Below are positions 26,107-36,000 of a DNA stretch of 64,000 nt, one piece after another; positions within the stretch are counted from its first letter, which is position 1; each line of letters opens with the position of its first letter. Source of the stretch: Calothrix sp. NIES-2098 (GTDB lineage Bacteria; Cyanobacteriota; Cyanobacteriia; Cyanobacteriales; Nostocaceae). The position numbers and the translations under genes were made by a program. Below the pieces are notes generated by a model. The model ran no database searches, was not told the origin of the DNA, and saw nothing but the letters and a program-made list of their open reading frames with translations. The DNA lies in NCBI GenBank assembly GCA_002368175.1, contig AP018172.1, positions 3,098,001 through 3,162,000 on the forward strand. Direction: 5' to 3'.

Positions 26107-27171
26107 ATGATGTGTTACACCCCCTACAATCCGGCTCGTTTATTACAAAATGGTGTAGCAATGACTGTATACACCGCTTTGTGGGGCAGCCGTTATTGGG
26201 AAAGTACAATTCAACATCCAGAACCGCATTATCATAAAACAGTATTGATTGGTGGGCAAGGCGTGCCAATTTTTTGTTGGGTGGCGATACCAGAAAAGGC
26301 TCGCGGTACAATTATTGCCACCTATGGTATTACCGGAGAGTTGGGTAAAGAATGGAATTTGAGACTCTTCGGACGTAAGGCTTATGCTCAAGGGTATGCT
26401 GTGGTGTTATTTGATTGGCGTGCCCACGGCAAAACAGCAGAGTTATCGCCGACTTTGACATCCGATGGCTTGTATGAAGGAGAAGATTTTGTCCGCCTTG
26501 CAGCAGCAGCAGCATCAATGGGCTGTCCAAAGAAATTTTGGTTTGTGGGGTTTTCCTTGGGGGGACAATTGGCGCTGTGGGGGCTAAAAGCTGCTGTAGA
26601 GTTAACTAAGGGTGATGAGGATTTAGGAATCCAAGTTAGCGACATTGGCGGGGGGGCAGTGATTTGTCCCAATTTGGATTCTGTGCGATCGCTATCTTAT
26701 TTAGTTAAAGATCCCTTTGGCAAATATTTCGAGGCAGGGATAACGCGGAATTTAAAAGAACTGGCGTGGCGGATACATGATGCTCATCCCGGTAGCCTTG
26801 ACCCTGAAGCGATTAAACGAGCAAACAGTATTTGGAATTTTGACAAGGAACTGGTAATTGAGAGATTGGGTTTTCCTTCCGTGGAAGCTTATTACCAAGC
26901 CAGCAGTGCTTTACCATTACTACCCCATCTTGCAAAGCCTACATTGATTGTGTATGCAGCTGATGACCCATTTTTTCACCCAGACATCATCCCGGAATTA
27001 AAAGCTGCTAGCGCTAGTAATTCTATGATAGATTTGCTACTCACCCGTTACGGTGGACATATTGGCTATTTAAATAGTAAAGAGGGTCAGCGCCAAGCAC
27101 GAGATCCAGATCCTTGGTGGGCATGGAATCGGGTTTTGCAGTGGCTGGAGCAAAAGCGAACAGAGCAATAG
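26107..27171 (+). CDS. YheT-like alpha/beta hydrolase
   Basis: 354 residues from ATG 26107; an ATG at 26161 (MTVYTALWGSRYW) is an alternative. The nucleophile elbow is FVGFSLGGQLA, the acid is probably Asp in YAADDPFFHPD, and the catalytic His is in YGGHIGYL. An oxyanion-side motif is TYGITGELGKEW. This pattern fits the YheT/COG0429 branch of hydrolases. The gene reads toward hetI, which begins 42 bases downstream on the same strand, so the two are probably cotranscribed. Substrate is unknown. The link to HetI could point to lipid or thioester metabolism, but that is inference. Confidence 0.82.
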   Translation: MMCYTPYNPARLLQNGVAMTVYTALWGSRYWESTIQHPEPHYHKTVLIGGQGVPIFCWVAIPEKARGTIIATYGITGELGKEWNLRLFGRKAYAQGYAVVLFDWRAHGKTAELSPTLTSDGLYEGEDFVRLAAAAASMGCPKKFWFVGFSLGGQLALWGLKAAVELTKGDEDLGIQVSDIGGGAVICPNLDSVRSLSYLVKDPFGKYFEAGITRNLKELAWRIHDAHPGSLDPEAIKRANSIWNFDKELVIERLGFPSVEAYYQASSALPLLPHLAKPTLIVYAADDPFFHPDIIPELKAASASNSMIDLLLTRYGGHIGYLNSKEGQRQARDPDPWWAWNRVLQWLEQKRTEQ

Positions 27172-27213
27172 GGAGTAAAATGGCTTCATTTACCACTGTG
27201 CTAATGTTCTAAC

Positions 27214-27936
27214 TTGATGAGTTCTCCTAAGTATTTATGGCTCCCTGCGCCGACAAATTTGACTTTGTTGCCGAATGATGTCCATATTTGGCGCATAAAC
27301 CTCGACCAACCAGAATCAACGTTAGAAAACTTGGCAGCAACTCTCTCTGAAGATGAATCTGCGCGCGCACAAAGATTCTATTTTCAAGAGCATCGCCAAC
27401 GTTTTATTGCTGGTCGTGGTAGTCTCAGGGCAATATTAGGGCGTTACTTGGGTGTTGCGCCCCAAGAGGTGCAGTTTGATTACGAATCCCGTGGTAAACC
27501 ATTTTTAGCCCATAAATTTGCTGACAGTGGATTAGCCTTTAATTTATCTCACTCTCAAGATTTAGCTTTGTGTGCAGTCAGTAAAAATCGCCAAATTGGT
27601 ATAGACCTAGAATACATCCGCCCGATGTCTGATTTAGAATCTCTTGCTCAAAGGTTCTTTTTACCAAGAGAATATGATGTAGTGCGATCGCTACCTGTTG
27701 AACAAAGACCAGAAGTATTTTTTCGCTATTGGACTTGCAAGGAAGCTTATTTAAAAGCCACAGGTGAAGGAATAGCACAGTTAGAGAAAATTGAAATTTC
27801 TCTAACTCCTTCACAACCAGCGAAATTGCAGACATTGAAAGACTGGAGTCTACTCGAACTAGAACCTGCTGAGAATTATGCTGCTGCTGTTGCTGTAGGC
27901 GGTTTTGGTTGGGATTTGAAGTGCTGGCAATATTAA
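27214..27936 (+). CDS. hetI: 4'-phosphopantetheinyl transferase HetI
   Basis: 240 residues of the Sfp type. Three conserved segments are visible: FNLSHSQDLALCAV, the Mg-binding IGIDLEYIRP, and FRYWTCKEAYLKATGEGI with the WxxKEA core. The enzyme moves phosphopantetheine from CoA onto a conserved Ser of carrier proteins. HetI is the single such enzyme in Nostocales genomes studied and lies next to the hgl cluster. Likely targets here are the two carrier domains of HglE and the one of HglB. It faces the hgl operon, and its end overlaps the TspO-related gene on the other strand by four bases. The gene order is hydrolase-hetI, with hetN not in its usual place. Confidence 0.93.
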   Translation: MMSSPKYLWLPAPTNLTLLPNDVHIWRINLDQPESTLENLAATLSEDESARAQRFYFQEHRQRFIAGRGSLRAILGRYLGVAPQEVQFDYESRGKPFLAHKFADSGLAFNLSHSQDLALCAVSKNRQIGIDLEYIRPMSDLESLAQRFFLPREYDVVRSLPVEQRPEVFFRYWTCKEAYLKATGEGIAQLEKIEISLTPSQPAKLQTLKDWSLLELEPAENYAAAVAVGGFGWDLKCWQY

Positions 27937-28721
27937 ATATGTTCTTGCTGGGTACGTGAACTTTTAAAGATGGCAATTAAGACCAGGGCAATTACCAAAG
28001 CTAAAGCCGTATTTCTCAGTATAGGATTGTTCCAGTGCTTGATAGCGATCGCCAAAATTGCCCACACTGCTACTCCTGGGTAAGCAATATCTCGGCGCTG
28101 GATGACAATAATAGCAGCAATTGCAGCTGCGATCGCCAACATAATTACAGTCCATGCTTCAGGAGAAATGCCCCATCCATTCCAACCCTCAAAATATAAA
28201 GCACAGGCAACATTTACAATAGTTGCAACGCTAATCCAACTCAGATAAATGCTGATAGGCGCGTGTATACACCACTTTTTATTTCGAGTTACAGGCTTAT
28301 TGCCAATATCTAACCGCAAATAAACACCAATTAGCGGTATCAAAATCAACAGCATTGCTACAACAGACAGGACAAACAGGCGAGAGAGAAAGAGGTATAC
28401 CCAGATACTTTGAGCAATAGAGGCAATTACTAATAAATATCCCGTATTGCGTAAATCTGCATCATCTTTCTGGTTGGGGAGAAATTGGTAAATTCCAAAA
28501 GCAAACAAACCGAGGTAAATTAATCCCCAAATAGCGAATGCATAGTTAGCAGGCACGATCGAGACATTTTTAAACAAAGTATTGGAAATTTGCCCAATAC
28601 TCAGCCCATTGAGGGGAAAAATGTTTGATATTACATTAACAACGAAAGCGCCGATAATTGCAACTAGAGTTAAAAGCTGACGGAGAAAATCACGGTTATC
28701 GCCTTGAGTTGACTGCTGCAT
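27933..28721 (-). CDS. TspO/MBR-related tryptophan-rich membrane protein
   Basis: 262 residues with about seven hydrophobic helices spread over the length. VPANYAFAIWGLIYLGLFAFGI near residues 55-76 is characteristic of the tryptophan-rich sensory family related to TspO/MBR. TspO proteins bind porphyrins and are linked to stress responses, but larger members like this one are less well understood. The gene sits between hetI and the toxin-antitoxin pair, in the position where hetN is found in other Nostocales. Its stop overlaps the hetI stop by four bases. Confidence 0.75.
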   Translation of the reverse strand: MQQSTQGDNRDFLRQLLTLVAIIGAFVVNVISNIFPLNGLSIGQISNTLFKNVSIVPANYAFAIWGLIYLGLFAFGIYQFLPNQKDDADLRNTGYLLVIASIAQSIWVYLFLSRLFVLSVVAMLLILIPLIGVYLRLDIGNKPVTRNKKWCIHAPISIYLSWISVATIVNVACALYFEGWNGWGISPEAWTVIMLAIAAAIAAIIVIQRRDIAYPGVAVWAILAIAIKHWNNPILRNTALALVIALVLIAIFKSSRTQQEHI

Positions 28722-28745
28722 GGGATAGTTAGATAAATTATCTTC

Positions 28746-29045
28746 TCATTCAGAATCTGAAAATAATGACTTTAAATCTCGCCTTCCACTAACGACGCGG
28801 ATAATTGTAACTGTATCATCAATTACTTTGTACAAAATAATATGTCCATCAATAGGAATTCCTCGTAAAAAGGGAGAGACCTCTTCATAACTACGCCCCA
28901 TATTAGGAAAATTTGCAATATTTTTACATTTTTTCTCAAACTCTTGGATAAAGCGTTCCCCTGCTTCAACATTAATATTTGCAAAGTAATCGACAATCTC
29001 AGTCAAGTCCTTGCTGGCAGTTTTAGATATGATAGAACGGCTCAT
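28746..29045 (-). CDS. ParE/RelE-family toxin
   Basis: 99 residues with the ParE layout: an N-terminal helical pair (TASKDLTEIVDYFANIN), a helix with FIQEFEKKC, and then beta strands PFLRGIPIDGHIILYKV and VTIIRVVSGRRDLKSLF. These fit the plasmid-stabilisation (ParE/RelE) toxins, which poison gyrase or cut mRNA. Its start overlaps the antitoxin stop by four bases (ATGA), a usual arrangement for translational coupling. It lies downstream of hglB. This is probably an insertion into the hglB-hetI interval. Confidence 0.85.
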   Translation of the reverse strand: MSRSIISKTASKDLTEIVDYFANINVEAGERFIQEFEKKCKNIANFPNMGRSYEEVSPFLRGIPIDGHIILYKVIDDTVTIIRVVSGRRDLKSLFSDSE

Positions 29046-29308
29046 GTTTGAGCCTCACGTTTTTGGCGTAGTTTATCTTTGAGTTGATTAATAACAATTT
29101 CTGTATCTAGAACTTCACCTCGTTCAACTTCTCCTAAACCGACTTCTACTTTCTTCTTAGTATCCTTTAGCCAAAGAGCATATTCTTGTTCCTGTTCTTC
29201 CAACAATTGAAATGCAGCAGTAATTACTTCATCTACATTTGTATATTTTCCACTTGCAATTTTAGATAGAACAAATTGCTCGTGAGTTGGATTCAGTGAT
29301 ATACTCAT
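29042..29308 (-). CDS. ParD/CopG-type antitoxin
   Basis: 88 residues. The N-terminus MSISLNPTHEQFVLSKIASG with YTNVDEVITAAFQLLEEQE is the ribbon-helix-helix DNA-binding fold of ParD-like antitoxins. The charged C-terminal tail (EVGLGEVERGEVLDTEI) would fold on binding the toxin. It overlaps the toxin gene at 29042-29045. The pair is likely autoregulated, with an operator in the 29309-29395 gap. Confidence 0.85.
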   Translation of the reverse strand: MSISLNPTHEQFVLSKIASGKYTNVDEVITAAFQLLEEQEQEYALWLKDTKKKVEVGLGEVERGEVLDTEIVINQLKDKLRQKREAQT

Positions 29309-29395
29309 TTTCCTAGCGTGCGTATTTACTATCAGCTATGCATTAGTTTAGCAATTTTCTAGGTAAATCTTCAAATTGTGTATGCTAAACACTCT

Positions 29396-29425
29396 TGTAG
29401 AGACGTAAAAGTTTACGTCTCTACA
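29396..29425. repeat. Perfect hairpin (GTAGAGACGT family)
   Basis: TGTAGAGACGTAAA and its exact complement TTTACGTCTCTACA are separated by AG, making a 14-base perfect stem with a two-base loop. No T-run follows on either strand. It lies between the hglB 3' end and the antitoxin gene. A second weaker hairpin (AGCCACACCC and GGGTGTTGGCT) at about 29499-29523 lies directly after the hglB stop and could reduce readthrough. Confidence 0.6.
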
Positions 29426-29532
29426 TCTAATTTCTAGCTTGATTCAAAAGTATCAAAAATCTGAGCCAACGAAGGCAGACTGGCAGGTTTTGTTCGTATA
29501 GCCACACCCTTGAGGGTGTTGGCTATTAACAT

Positions 29533-31041
29533 CTAAGCAACATTCAGAAAACCAGTCTGAATCAAATAAGCAGTATAGGTCATAAACATTTCCGAACTGA
29601 TGGGTGGACAAACAATAGAACTACCTTCTAATGCTTTGAGAGTTTCTTCGCAGCTAATATGAGGTCTTCTTGCTTGCAAATACAAATCGGGAATTGTTAA
29701 TTGTTCATCAGACCAGCGTTCTAACAAAAATGGGCGCAGTGTGTACAAAGGATTATCTACAGAAGAGACATTATTAATTAACTCTTCTTGCCATTGGTCG
29801 TAAGGAATCGCCTTCACTGGATAACCAAAGGATTGTACCCACTTAATTAAGGTGCTTAAAGGCGCTGGTTGGGGATGTTGTAAGTGGAATGCTTTACCTA
29901 TAGATGAAGGCTGCATTGAGAGATAAACGATCGCCTTGCTGACATAATCTACAGGAGACATATCCATCATATATTCCACATCTGGGAAATATCCCATTTG
30001 CAGACAGCCTTTGACCATCAAGTTGATAAAGTCATGGGTGTTACAAATACCAGTTTGGCTATCTCCAGAAATTAATGGTGGTCTGTGGATAGTTACAGGT
30101 AAACCTCTGTCACGGGCAATTTTCACTAACTTCTCAGCTACCCATTTTGTTTGGGAATAACCAAGGAAAATTCCTTCCCAATGTGCGAAGTCATCTTGCT
30201 CTTTTACTACCTTGCCAGCATAAGCAGGTGATTCAAATACCGCCACGCTAGAAACGTAATGTACAGGCTTGAGTTTGATTTGGCTAGCTAATCTCAATAC
30301 TTCTTGAGTTCCTAACACATTGGCTGCTTTCAATGCTGAATAGGGGAAAACATAATTCAGCAAAGCACCGCTATGATAAATGGTGTCAAGATTAGCCGCT
30401 AAAATTTGGAATTGTTCTGCGCCCATACCCAATAATGGCAGAGCTAAATCGCCCACAACTGGGATAATTCTCGACTTATATTTTTCATCCCAAATTGCGT
30501 AAGATTCGAGATTTTTTGCTAATTTGCTCTGACCTTCTTGAGCGTTAGCAGCCCGCACTAAGCAGTATATATTGGCATTAGTTTGCTGCAACAATTCCCG
30601 AATAATAAATGCGCCTAAATAACCTGTACCACCAGTTAAAAAGATGTTTTTTGGTTCAGTAATCGTAATTGGTGGTAAAGCATCAGGGCGAATGGTGGGG
30701 TCAAGAACTACCTCGGCGTTTAAATCTAAAGTCGGGATAGGAGCATTAGCAGGGGCAGTATTTGTATCTTGAATAACTGCATCTTCGGGTAAATCTTCTG
30801 CTAAACGCTGAGAAAGAGCAGCAATATTGGGATAATGCCACAACAGCAACGGTGAAGGTTGGAAGCCCAGCATTTTCTCCAATTTGCTGACGAGAATCAT
30901 TGCTTGGGCGGAATCCAAACCGTAGTTTTCTAAATGTTCGTTGACATCTATCTCGTCAGTTTCTACCCCTAGTAACTCAGCCAGATTAGCAACCAGCCAG
31001 GCTTGAATATCTGCGGCACTATAAGAATGTTTTGAATTCAT
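29533..31041 (-). CDS. hglB: HglB: acyl carrier domain plus thioester reductase
   Basis: 502 residues, close to the length known for HglB/HetM. Residues 8-85 form a carrier domain with NYGLDSAQAM, whose Ser takes phosphopantetheine. After a linker comes a thioester-reductase domain (about 130-502): nucleotide site FLTGGTGYLGAFIIREL, HSGALLNYVFPY, catalytic YSQTKW and a long C-terminal substrate lobe. The reaction is NADPH-dependent reductive release of the finished chain, which gives the terminal alcohol of the heterocyst glycolipid aglycone. It follows hglA by four bases and ends the operon. HetM/HglB mutants in related strains cannot make the glycolipids. The assignment is firm from domain order and context. 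Confidence 0.94.
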   Translation of the reverse strand: MNSKHSYSAADIQAWLVANLAELLGVETDEIDVNEHLENYGLDSAQAMILVSKLEKMLGFQPSPLLLWHYPNIAALSQRLAEDLPEDAVIQDTNTAPANAPIPTLDLNAEVVLDPTIRPDALPPITITEPKNIFLTGGTGYLGAFIIRELLQQTNANIYCLVRAANAQEGQSKLAKNLESYAIWDEKYKSRIIPVVGDLALPLLGMGAEQFQILAANLDTIYHSGALLNYVFPYSALKAANVLGTQEVLRLASQIKLKPVHYVSSVAVFESPAYAGKVVKEQDDFAHWEGIFLGYSQTKWVAEKLVKIARDRGLPVTIHRPPLISGDSQTGICNTHDFINLMVKGCLQMGYFPDVEYMMDMSPVDYVSKAIVYLSMQPSSIGKAFHLQHPQPAPLSTLIKWVQSFGYPVKAIPYDQWQEELINNVSSVDNPLYTLRPFLLERWSDEQLTIPDLYLQARRPHISCEETLKALEGSSIVCPPISSEMFMTYTAYLIQTGFLNVA

Positions 31042-31045
31042 TTTT

Positions 31046-32743
31046 TTACATCTCCAATGTAGAACTAGCTGGGCGATACTGACTGTAATAATCGGGAATT
31101 TGTAAGCCTTGAAATCTCAAACTTTGGATGCGATATAAAAATGCTGCTCCGGTCATAATATGGTTAGCAACATCAACAACTTTGCGGTTTTGTGGTTCAG
31201 CTAAATAAGTACCGCGTACCCAGTCGTTGAAGCTACCCATTGCCGGGCCGCACCAAATTTGATAATCAACTTCTCGTCCTTTTTCGCCAGAACTAGACCA
31301 ACGGGAAGATAATCCTAAATACCACCGGAAAATTAATGCCATTTTTAATTTAGGATTATTAACTGCCTTGCCCAATTTTTCCGGATTTTTTTGGGATAAA
31401 TAAGCCGCAGTTCCTTCCCAAACTTCGGCAATCGTTTTGCGGAAAACTTGTTTTTCTAATTTCTCTCTTTCAGCAAGCGGAATTTCTTCAATGGAGTCAT
31501 AAGCGCGGTATAACTCATACAATTTTTGCGCCCGCATCGGGAACATTGTGCCGCGTTTGAGAACTTGTAATTTGACTCCCATTTCAAACATATCAGCAGC
31601 TGGAGCCATCATGACATCAGCCATTTCTGCTTGGGCGAGTAACTTTTTAGTATGTTCACAAGCGCCAGATTCTACACAAGCTTGATTAATCGAACCTGTG
31701 ACTACATAAGCTGCACCCATCATAAAAGCAGCTAAAGCTGATTGTGGTGTGGCAATTCCCCCCGCTACCCCGATGCGAATAGGTTGAGAGTAATGATATT
31801 GTGCTTGAATTTCATCTCTCAAAGCCATGATCGAAGGTAACAGACAAACCAGAGGACGATTATCTGTATGTCCGCCAGAATCAGCTTCCACAGTAATATC
31901 ATCCGCCATTGGAACTTGCGCTGCTAGGGTTGCTTGTAACTCGGTGATTAACCCTTGTTGTACAAGTTCCTTGAGGATTTTAGCTGGTGCTGGTTGCAGG
32001 AATTTGCTAGCTACTTCTCTACGAGAAATTTTAGCAATGACTTTATTTTTGATTTCAATTTGATTAGCCGCATTTAAACTTAATCCCGCAGCCCGATAAT
32101 AAACAATGTTGGGAGTTAAGTCCAAAAATGCTGATGCTTCAACTACTCTCACGCCATATTTAAGGAATAAATCCACAGCACGGCGTTCAATTGTTGGTTC
32201 ATTAGGGCTGTGAATTAAATTAAAAGCATAGGGGCCTTGGGGTAAGGCTTGTTGAATTTTGTTGATAGCAGCTTCCAAATTTTCTGGGCTTAAACCACCA
32301 GCACCAAAGGAACTTAAAATTTTCTCTTTCCCCAGGGCAATCACCATTTCTTCGGAAGCAATAGCGCCAGCCATTGCCCCAGTTGCATAGGCATATTTCA
32401 CTCCATAAAAGGAGAGAAAAGAGGGGTCACCTAGTTGTTGAATTTTAACTGGGGGAATGGATGCTAAAAGTTCTATTGGTGCAGTTACAGTCCCATCTAG
32501 CGGGCATAAATATCCCACATTGGTAACACCAATTCTGCCGCCGGCATTCACAATATAACAGGGTTGATCTAAGTTGAGAAATTTAACTACTATTCCTGGT
32601 TGATCAAAAGAAATACAATCTGGGGAACCTTTCCAAATGAGGTTTTGTCCATAGGAATAGCAGGTAAATCCTAGTCCATTTTCGTGTTGACTTAGTGGCG
32701 CATCTACAGTAGTCACGCTAGTTATCCCTCGATTTATAAGCAA
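31046..32743 (-). CDS. hglA: PfaD-like enoyl reductase of the hgl cluster
   Basis: 565 residues, soluble. The protein is a PfaD-type flavoprotein of the nitronate monooxygenase-like TIM-barrel fold. Visible elements are GVKYAYATGAMAGAIASEEM, FGAGGLSPEN, ITVEADSGGHTDNRP and RIGVAGGIATPQSALAAFMM, the FMN-phosphate-binding part. PfaD proteins act as trans enoyl reductases in polyunsaturated-fatty-acid synthases; here the role would be to reduce selected double bonds during chain building. It lies four bases upstream of hglB and is surely cotranscribed with it. Start is uncertain: TTG at 32743 or GTG at 32716. The symbol follows the known gene order of the cluster and is from memory. Confidence 0.85.
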   Translation of the reverse strand: MLINRGITSVTTVDAPLSQHENGLGFTCYSYGQNLIWKGSPDCISFDQPGIVVKFLNLDQPCYIVNAGGRIGVTNVGYLCPLDGTVTAPIELLASIPPVKIQQLGDPSFLSFYGVKYAYATGAMAGAIASEEMVIALGKEKILSSFGAGGLSPENLEAAINKIQQALPQGPYAFNLIHSPNEPTIERRAVDLFLKYGVRVVEASAFLDLTPNIVYYRAAGLSLNAANQIEIKNKVIAKISRREVASKFLQPAPAKILKELVQQGLITELQATLAAQVPMADDITVEADSGGHTDNRPLVCLLPSIMALRDEIQAQYHYSQPIRIGVAGGIATPQSALAAFMMGAAYVVTGSINQACVESGACEHTKKLLAQAEMADVMMAPAADMFEMGVKLQVLKRGTMFPMRAQKLYELYRAYDSIEEIPLAEREKLEKQVFRKTIAEVWEGTAAYLSQKNPEKLGKAVNNPKLKMALIFRWYLGLSSRWSSSGEKGREVDYQIWCGPAMGSFNDWVRGTYLAEPQNRKVVDVANHIMTGAAFLYRIQSLRFQGLQIPDYYSQYRPASSTLEM

Positions 32744-32781
32744 AGGTTTCTAAAGGATGAAGGGTAAAGTGTGAAAAAGAG

Positions 32782-32932
32782 GTAATACCAATTTTTTCTA
32801 TCTTGGGCGTTACTGTGTTTTGTAAAGTTCGTTAAATATTAGTGGAGTGCAGAAGTTTTTTTAGGTCGAACCGCAGAGGACGCAGAGAACGCAGAGAGTA
32901 GAGAAATGATAGAGTTGCAAAATTGGTATTAC
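32782..32932. repeat. MITE-like element in the hglC-hglA gap
   Basis: GTAATACCAATTTT (32782-32795) and AAAATTGGTATTAC (32919-32932) are perfect 14-base inverted repeats around a 151-base element. Its interior carries the dispersed CGCAGAGGACGCAGAGAACG repeat. It lies inside the hgl transcription unit and has no ORF. Confidence 0.65.
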
Positions 32933-33009
32933 TTTGAGTAGACTGAGGTGCTGAGTACAAATCTTTATTCTGACTTCCCAGTACCCAGTCCCCAGTCCCT
33001 AATCCCTAA

Positions 33010-36000
33010 TTAAGATTCTTCCTTCAGTAAGTTTTGCGCGCAAGCTAATTGCAATTGAATGATTTCGCTCATTTGCTGACTAAAATCTTGTCGAGATTTT
33101 AAGAAAGCTGTATGAGATTTAGTCAAGTTAGCATTGTTAGCATTGAGCTTTTGATATTGAGTCTTATTTAAATCGAGCATACGGATAGTTTGGCCGGGTT
33201 TACGAGTTATATTTGATGGGGTAAAGCTGGGTTGTGTTGGTTTTTGGAGAGTGGTAGTTATCTCAAAGGATTGTAATTCTTCCGTTGAGACTAAACCGTG
33301 TTCCATGATATTTTTCTCTGCGATTTCTGCTGGCTGATTTGTGGGCAGGAAAATATCATCAACGGGTTGATTATTGGTAGCAATTACCACTGGCGTATTC
33401 AGTGAATTGAATACTGGATTGACTCTTTGATAATCAACTGGGGCGGTGTTGGTTGGGGTTTTGCTAGTTAAATTTTGGAAAATTTGGCGATTTTCTTCGC
33501 TTAAGATTGTAGCCGTAATTGACTTACCACCCAAGGTAATATTTCGTTGAGTTAATTTATTTTTCTTCCCATTTTCTTGGGTGAGGTCGTAAAGAGATGA
33601 AATATCTAACTCAACTTGATGACTGAGTAATTTAGCTAGGGCTTTGACTATCGTAGTATGGTCATCCATACCTCGACGATTGAGGGAGACGGTGATATGT
33701 TCTTTTCCTTCGAGAATTTTGCTTACCCAGCGAGAACAAACACCGCCAGCACCAGCTTCGACAAAGATTTTAACTCCATCGGCGTAAACGCGGTTCACTA
33801 AGCGCGGAAAATCTAGTTGTTGACTAAGTCCAGTGGCGATACTGTGGGCTACTACTTCATTGTTCAGGGAGATGGGTTTATAGCCAGCAGCAGAATAGAA
33901 GGTGATTCCGGGTATATCCTGAGTTGGTAATGTATTGAGTTTAACTAATTCTGCGTACTCCGATCGCATGGCTTCACAATGGATGACATGGTCGAAGGGT
34001 GCAGGGAAAGCGTTGCAACCAAGGGCTTTGATAACGCGCTGACAAACTGTTGGTTCACCGGCAATTAATACTTCCTCTGGTGTATTAATTTGCGTCAAAT
34101 ATACGCGACTCTCATTTTTCAGACATTCTCTAACTTTATCTGGGGTAGTCATGAGTACATAGTTAGCCCAGAAGTTATTATCTGAAGCGTCGGTGGCTGG
34201 TGGTAATCCCCAATATTCCCGCACCGCATTTTTTGGCCCTGATAACCTGTCGCCAAATAAAGCTGAGGAGTTAAAGCTGTTACTACCAGCAAAGAAATCA
34301 CTCCAAACGCCTTGGGATACCATCATGCTGGTTTCGCCCAGGCTATAGCCAAACACATATTTCGGTTTGACTTGAAAGCGATCGCGAATCACGGTAGTAA
34401 TTAGTCTAGTAAAGAACATTTCCGCTTCAAACATTGCTAGGGAATCATCTAGCAACTTCTTCTCTAGGGTTTCTAGTTCTCTGGTAGACAACTTATGCAA
34501 GCTTCTGGGGAATACGAGTTTCTCAACATCCGAGACTCGTTTATACAGACTCTTAACGAAGGGTTCAGCTTGCAAATCGGGGAAGAGGCGGAAGAGAGTC
34601 CGACCAATACCGACATAGGAATTTACCGCCGCTGGATACACATAGGCCACCTCACCCTCTTTACCCAAAGGTTTAGAGGTGAAATAACTACCTATGGGTG
34701 TTTGCCAATCACTACCCTTGTCAAAGGCAGTATTTATCCCTTTGTGGGCTGAGGCGATTTCTTTGAGTAATTCCTTTTTGTTGCGTCCGGTAATAGCTAG
34801 AGTGTATTTTGCTGTTTGATGCTGCTGGAACTTAACGAAGTTTTGGCTAGCTGTATGAGATAGAGAATCTGATTTCTCAATCTCTTGTTGCAAATTATCT
34901 AAGAGATTGAATAAAGCTGAACGGTCATCAGCTGCTATGGGGAACAGGTAAAAAGGCCGTTGTTGGAGATACCTACTACTGTGATTTACTTGGTCTGGTT
35001 CATCCGACAAGATGACATGGGCGCAAGTCCCATCACAACCGATACCATTAATCGCCGCGATTCTATGGGTACTATCTTTATGGAGGAACCAAGGTCTAGA
35101 TTCCGTCGCTACAAAGAAAGGACTACCTTGCCAAACCTGGGGCGTTTTCACACCAGACCAGTTGGGAGTAGCCGGAATATAGTTGTGATAGAGACACAAA
35201 GCTGTTTTGATTAAGCTAGCAATTCCCGATGCTACATAGGTGTGTCCAATATTGGCCTTTACACTCCCAATAGCACAATGTAGACCATCACCTACAGAGG
35301 GATAAGCTTGCAGCATCCCGGCAATTTCCGCCTCATCTTCCTCGGGGAAACCACTAGCAACCACTTCTACATAGTTAACCTCTGACGGCTGAATTCCCGC
35401 CATTTGGAAAGCCGATTGACAGACTTGGTTAATCGTCTCCCCATCTACAGCAGTAGAAACAGCTTGACCGATACTAACAGCATCAATCACCGCATAAATG
35501 CGATCGCCATTTTGTTTCGCTGTATCATAACGCTTGAGAACTACTGCACCTGCACCTTCGCCCACTGTCCAACCGTTAGCATTTTGGTCGTAGCTTAAGG
35601 TGTTAGCACCAGTATTTACCGTTCCCCATTGGCTACGTAGTAAGACATTTTCAATCCCGCCAGCCAAATCTACAGCACCAACCACAACTGCGTCTACTTC
35701 CTCATTTATCAGTAGCATTTGTGCTACTTCCAAAGCTTTGAAAGCAGAGGTTTCTACCGCCGTCATCGTAAAGGATGGGCCAGTAAAATTCCACAGGGAA
35801 GAAATCCGACTCGCCATAATATTGGCGATGTAACTCAGGTATTCACCAATCTCTACTTGATGGTGAACGCTATCTTTGACTATTGTTTCTAACTGAGCAA
35901 TTTTATCTGGTGGTAAAGCAATTTCCGCAGCATTTAAACCATCTTTAATTTGCCACGATAAATTCCAACGTTGTTGCAGTTGATGTACAGACAAATCTGC

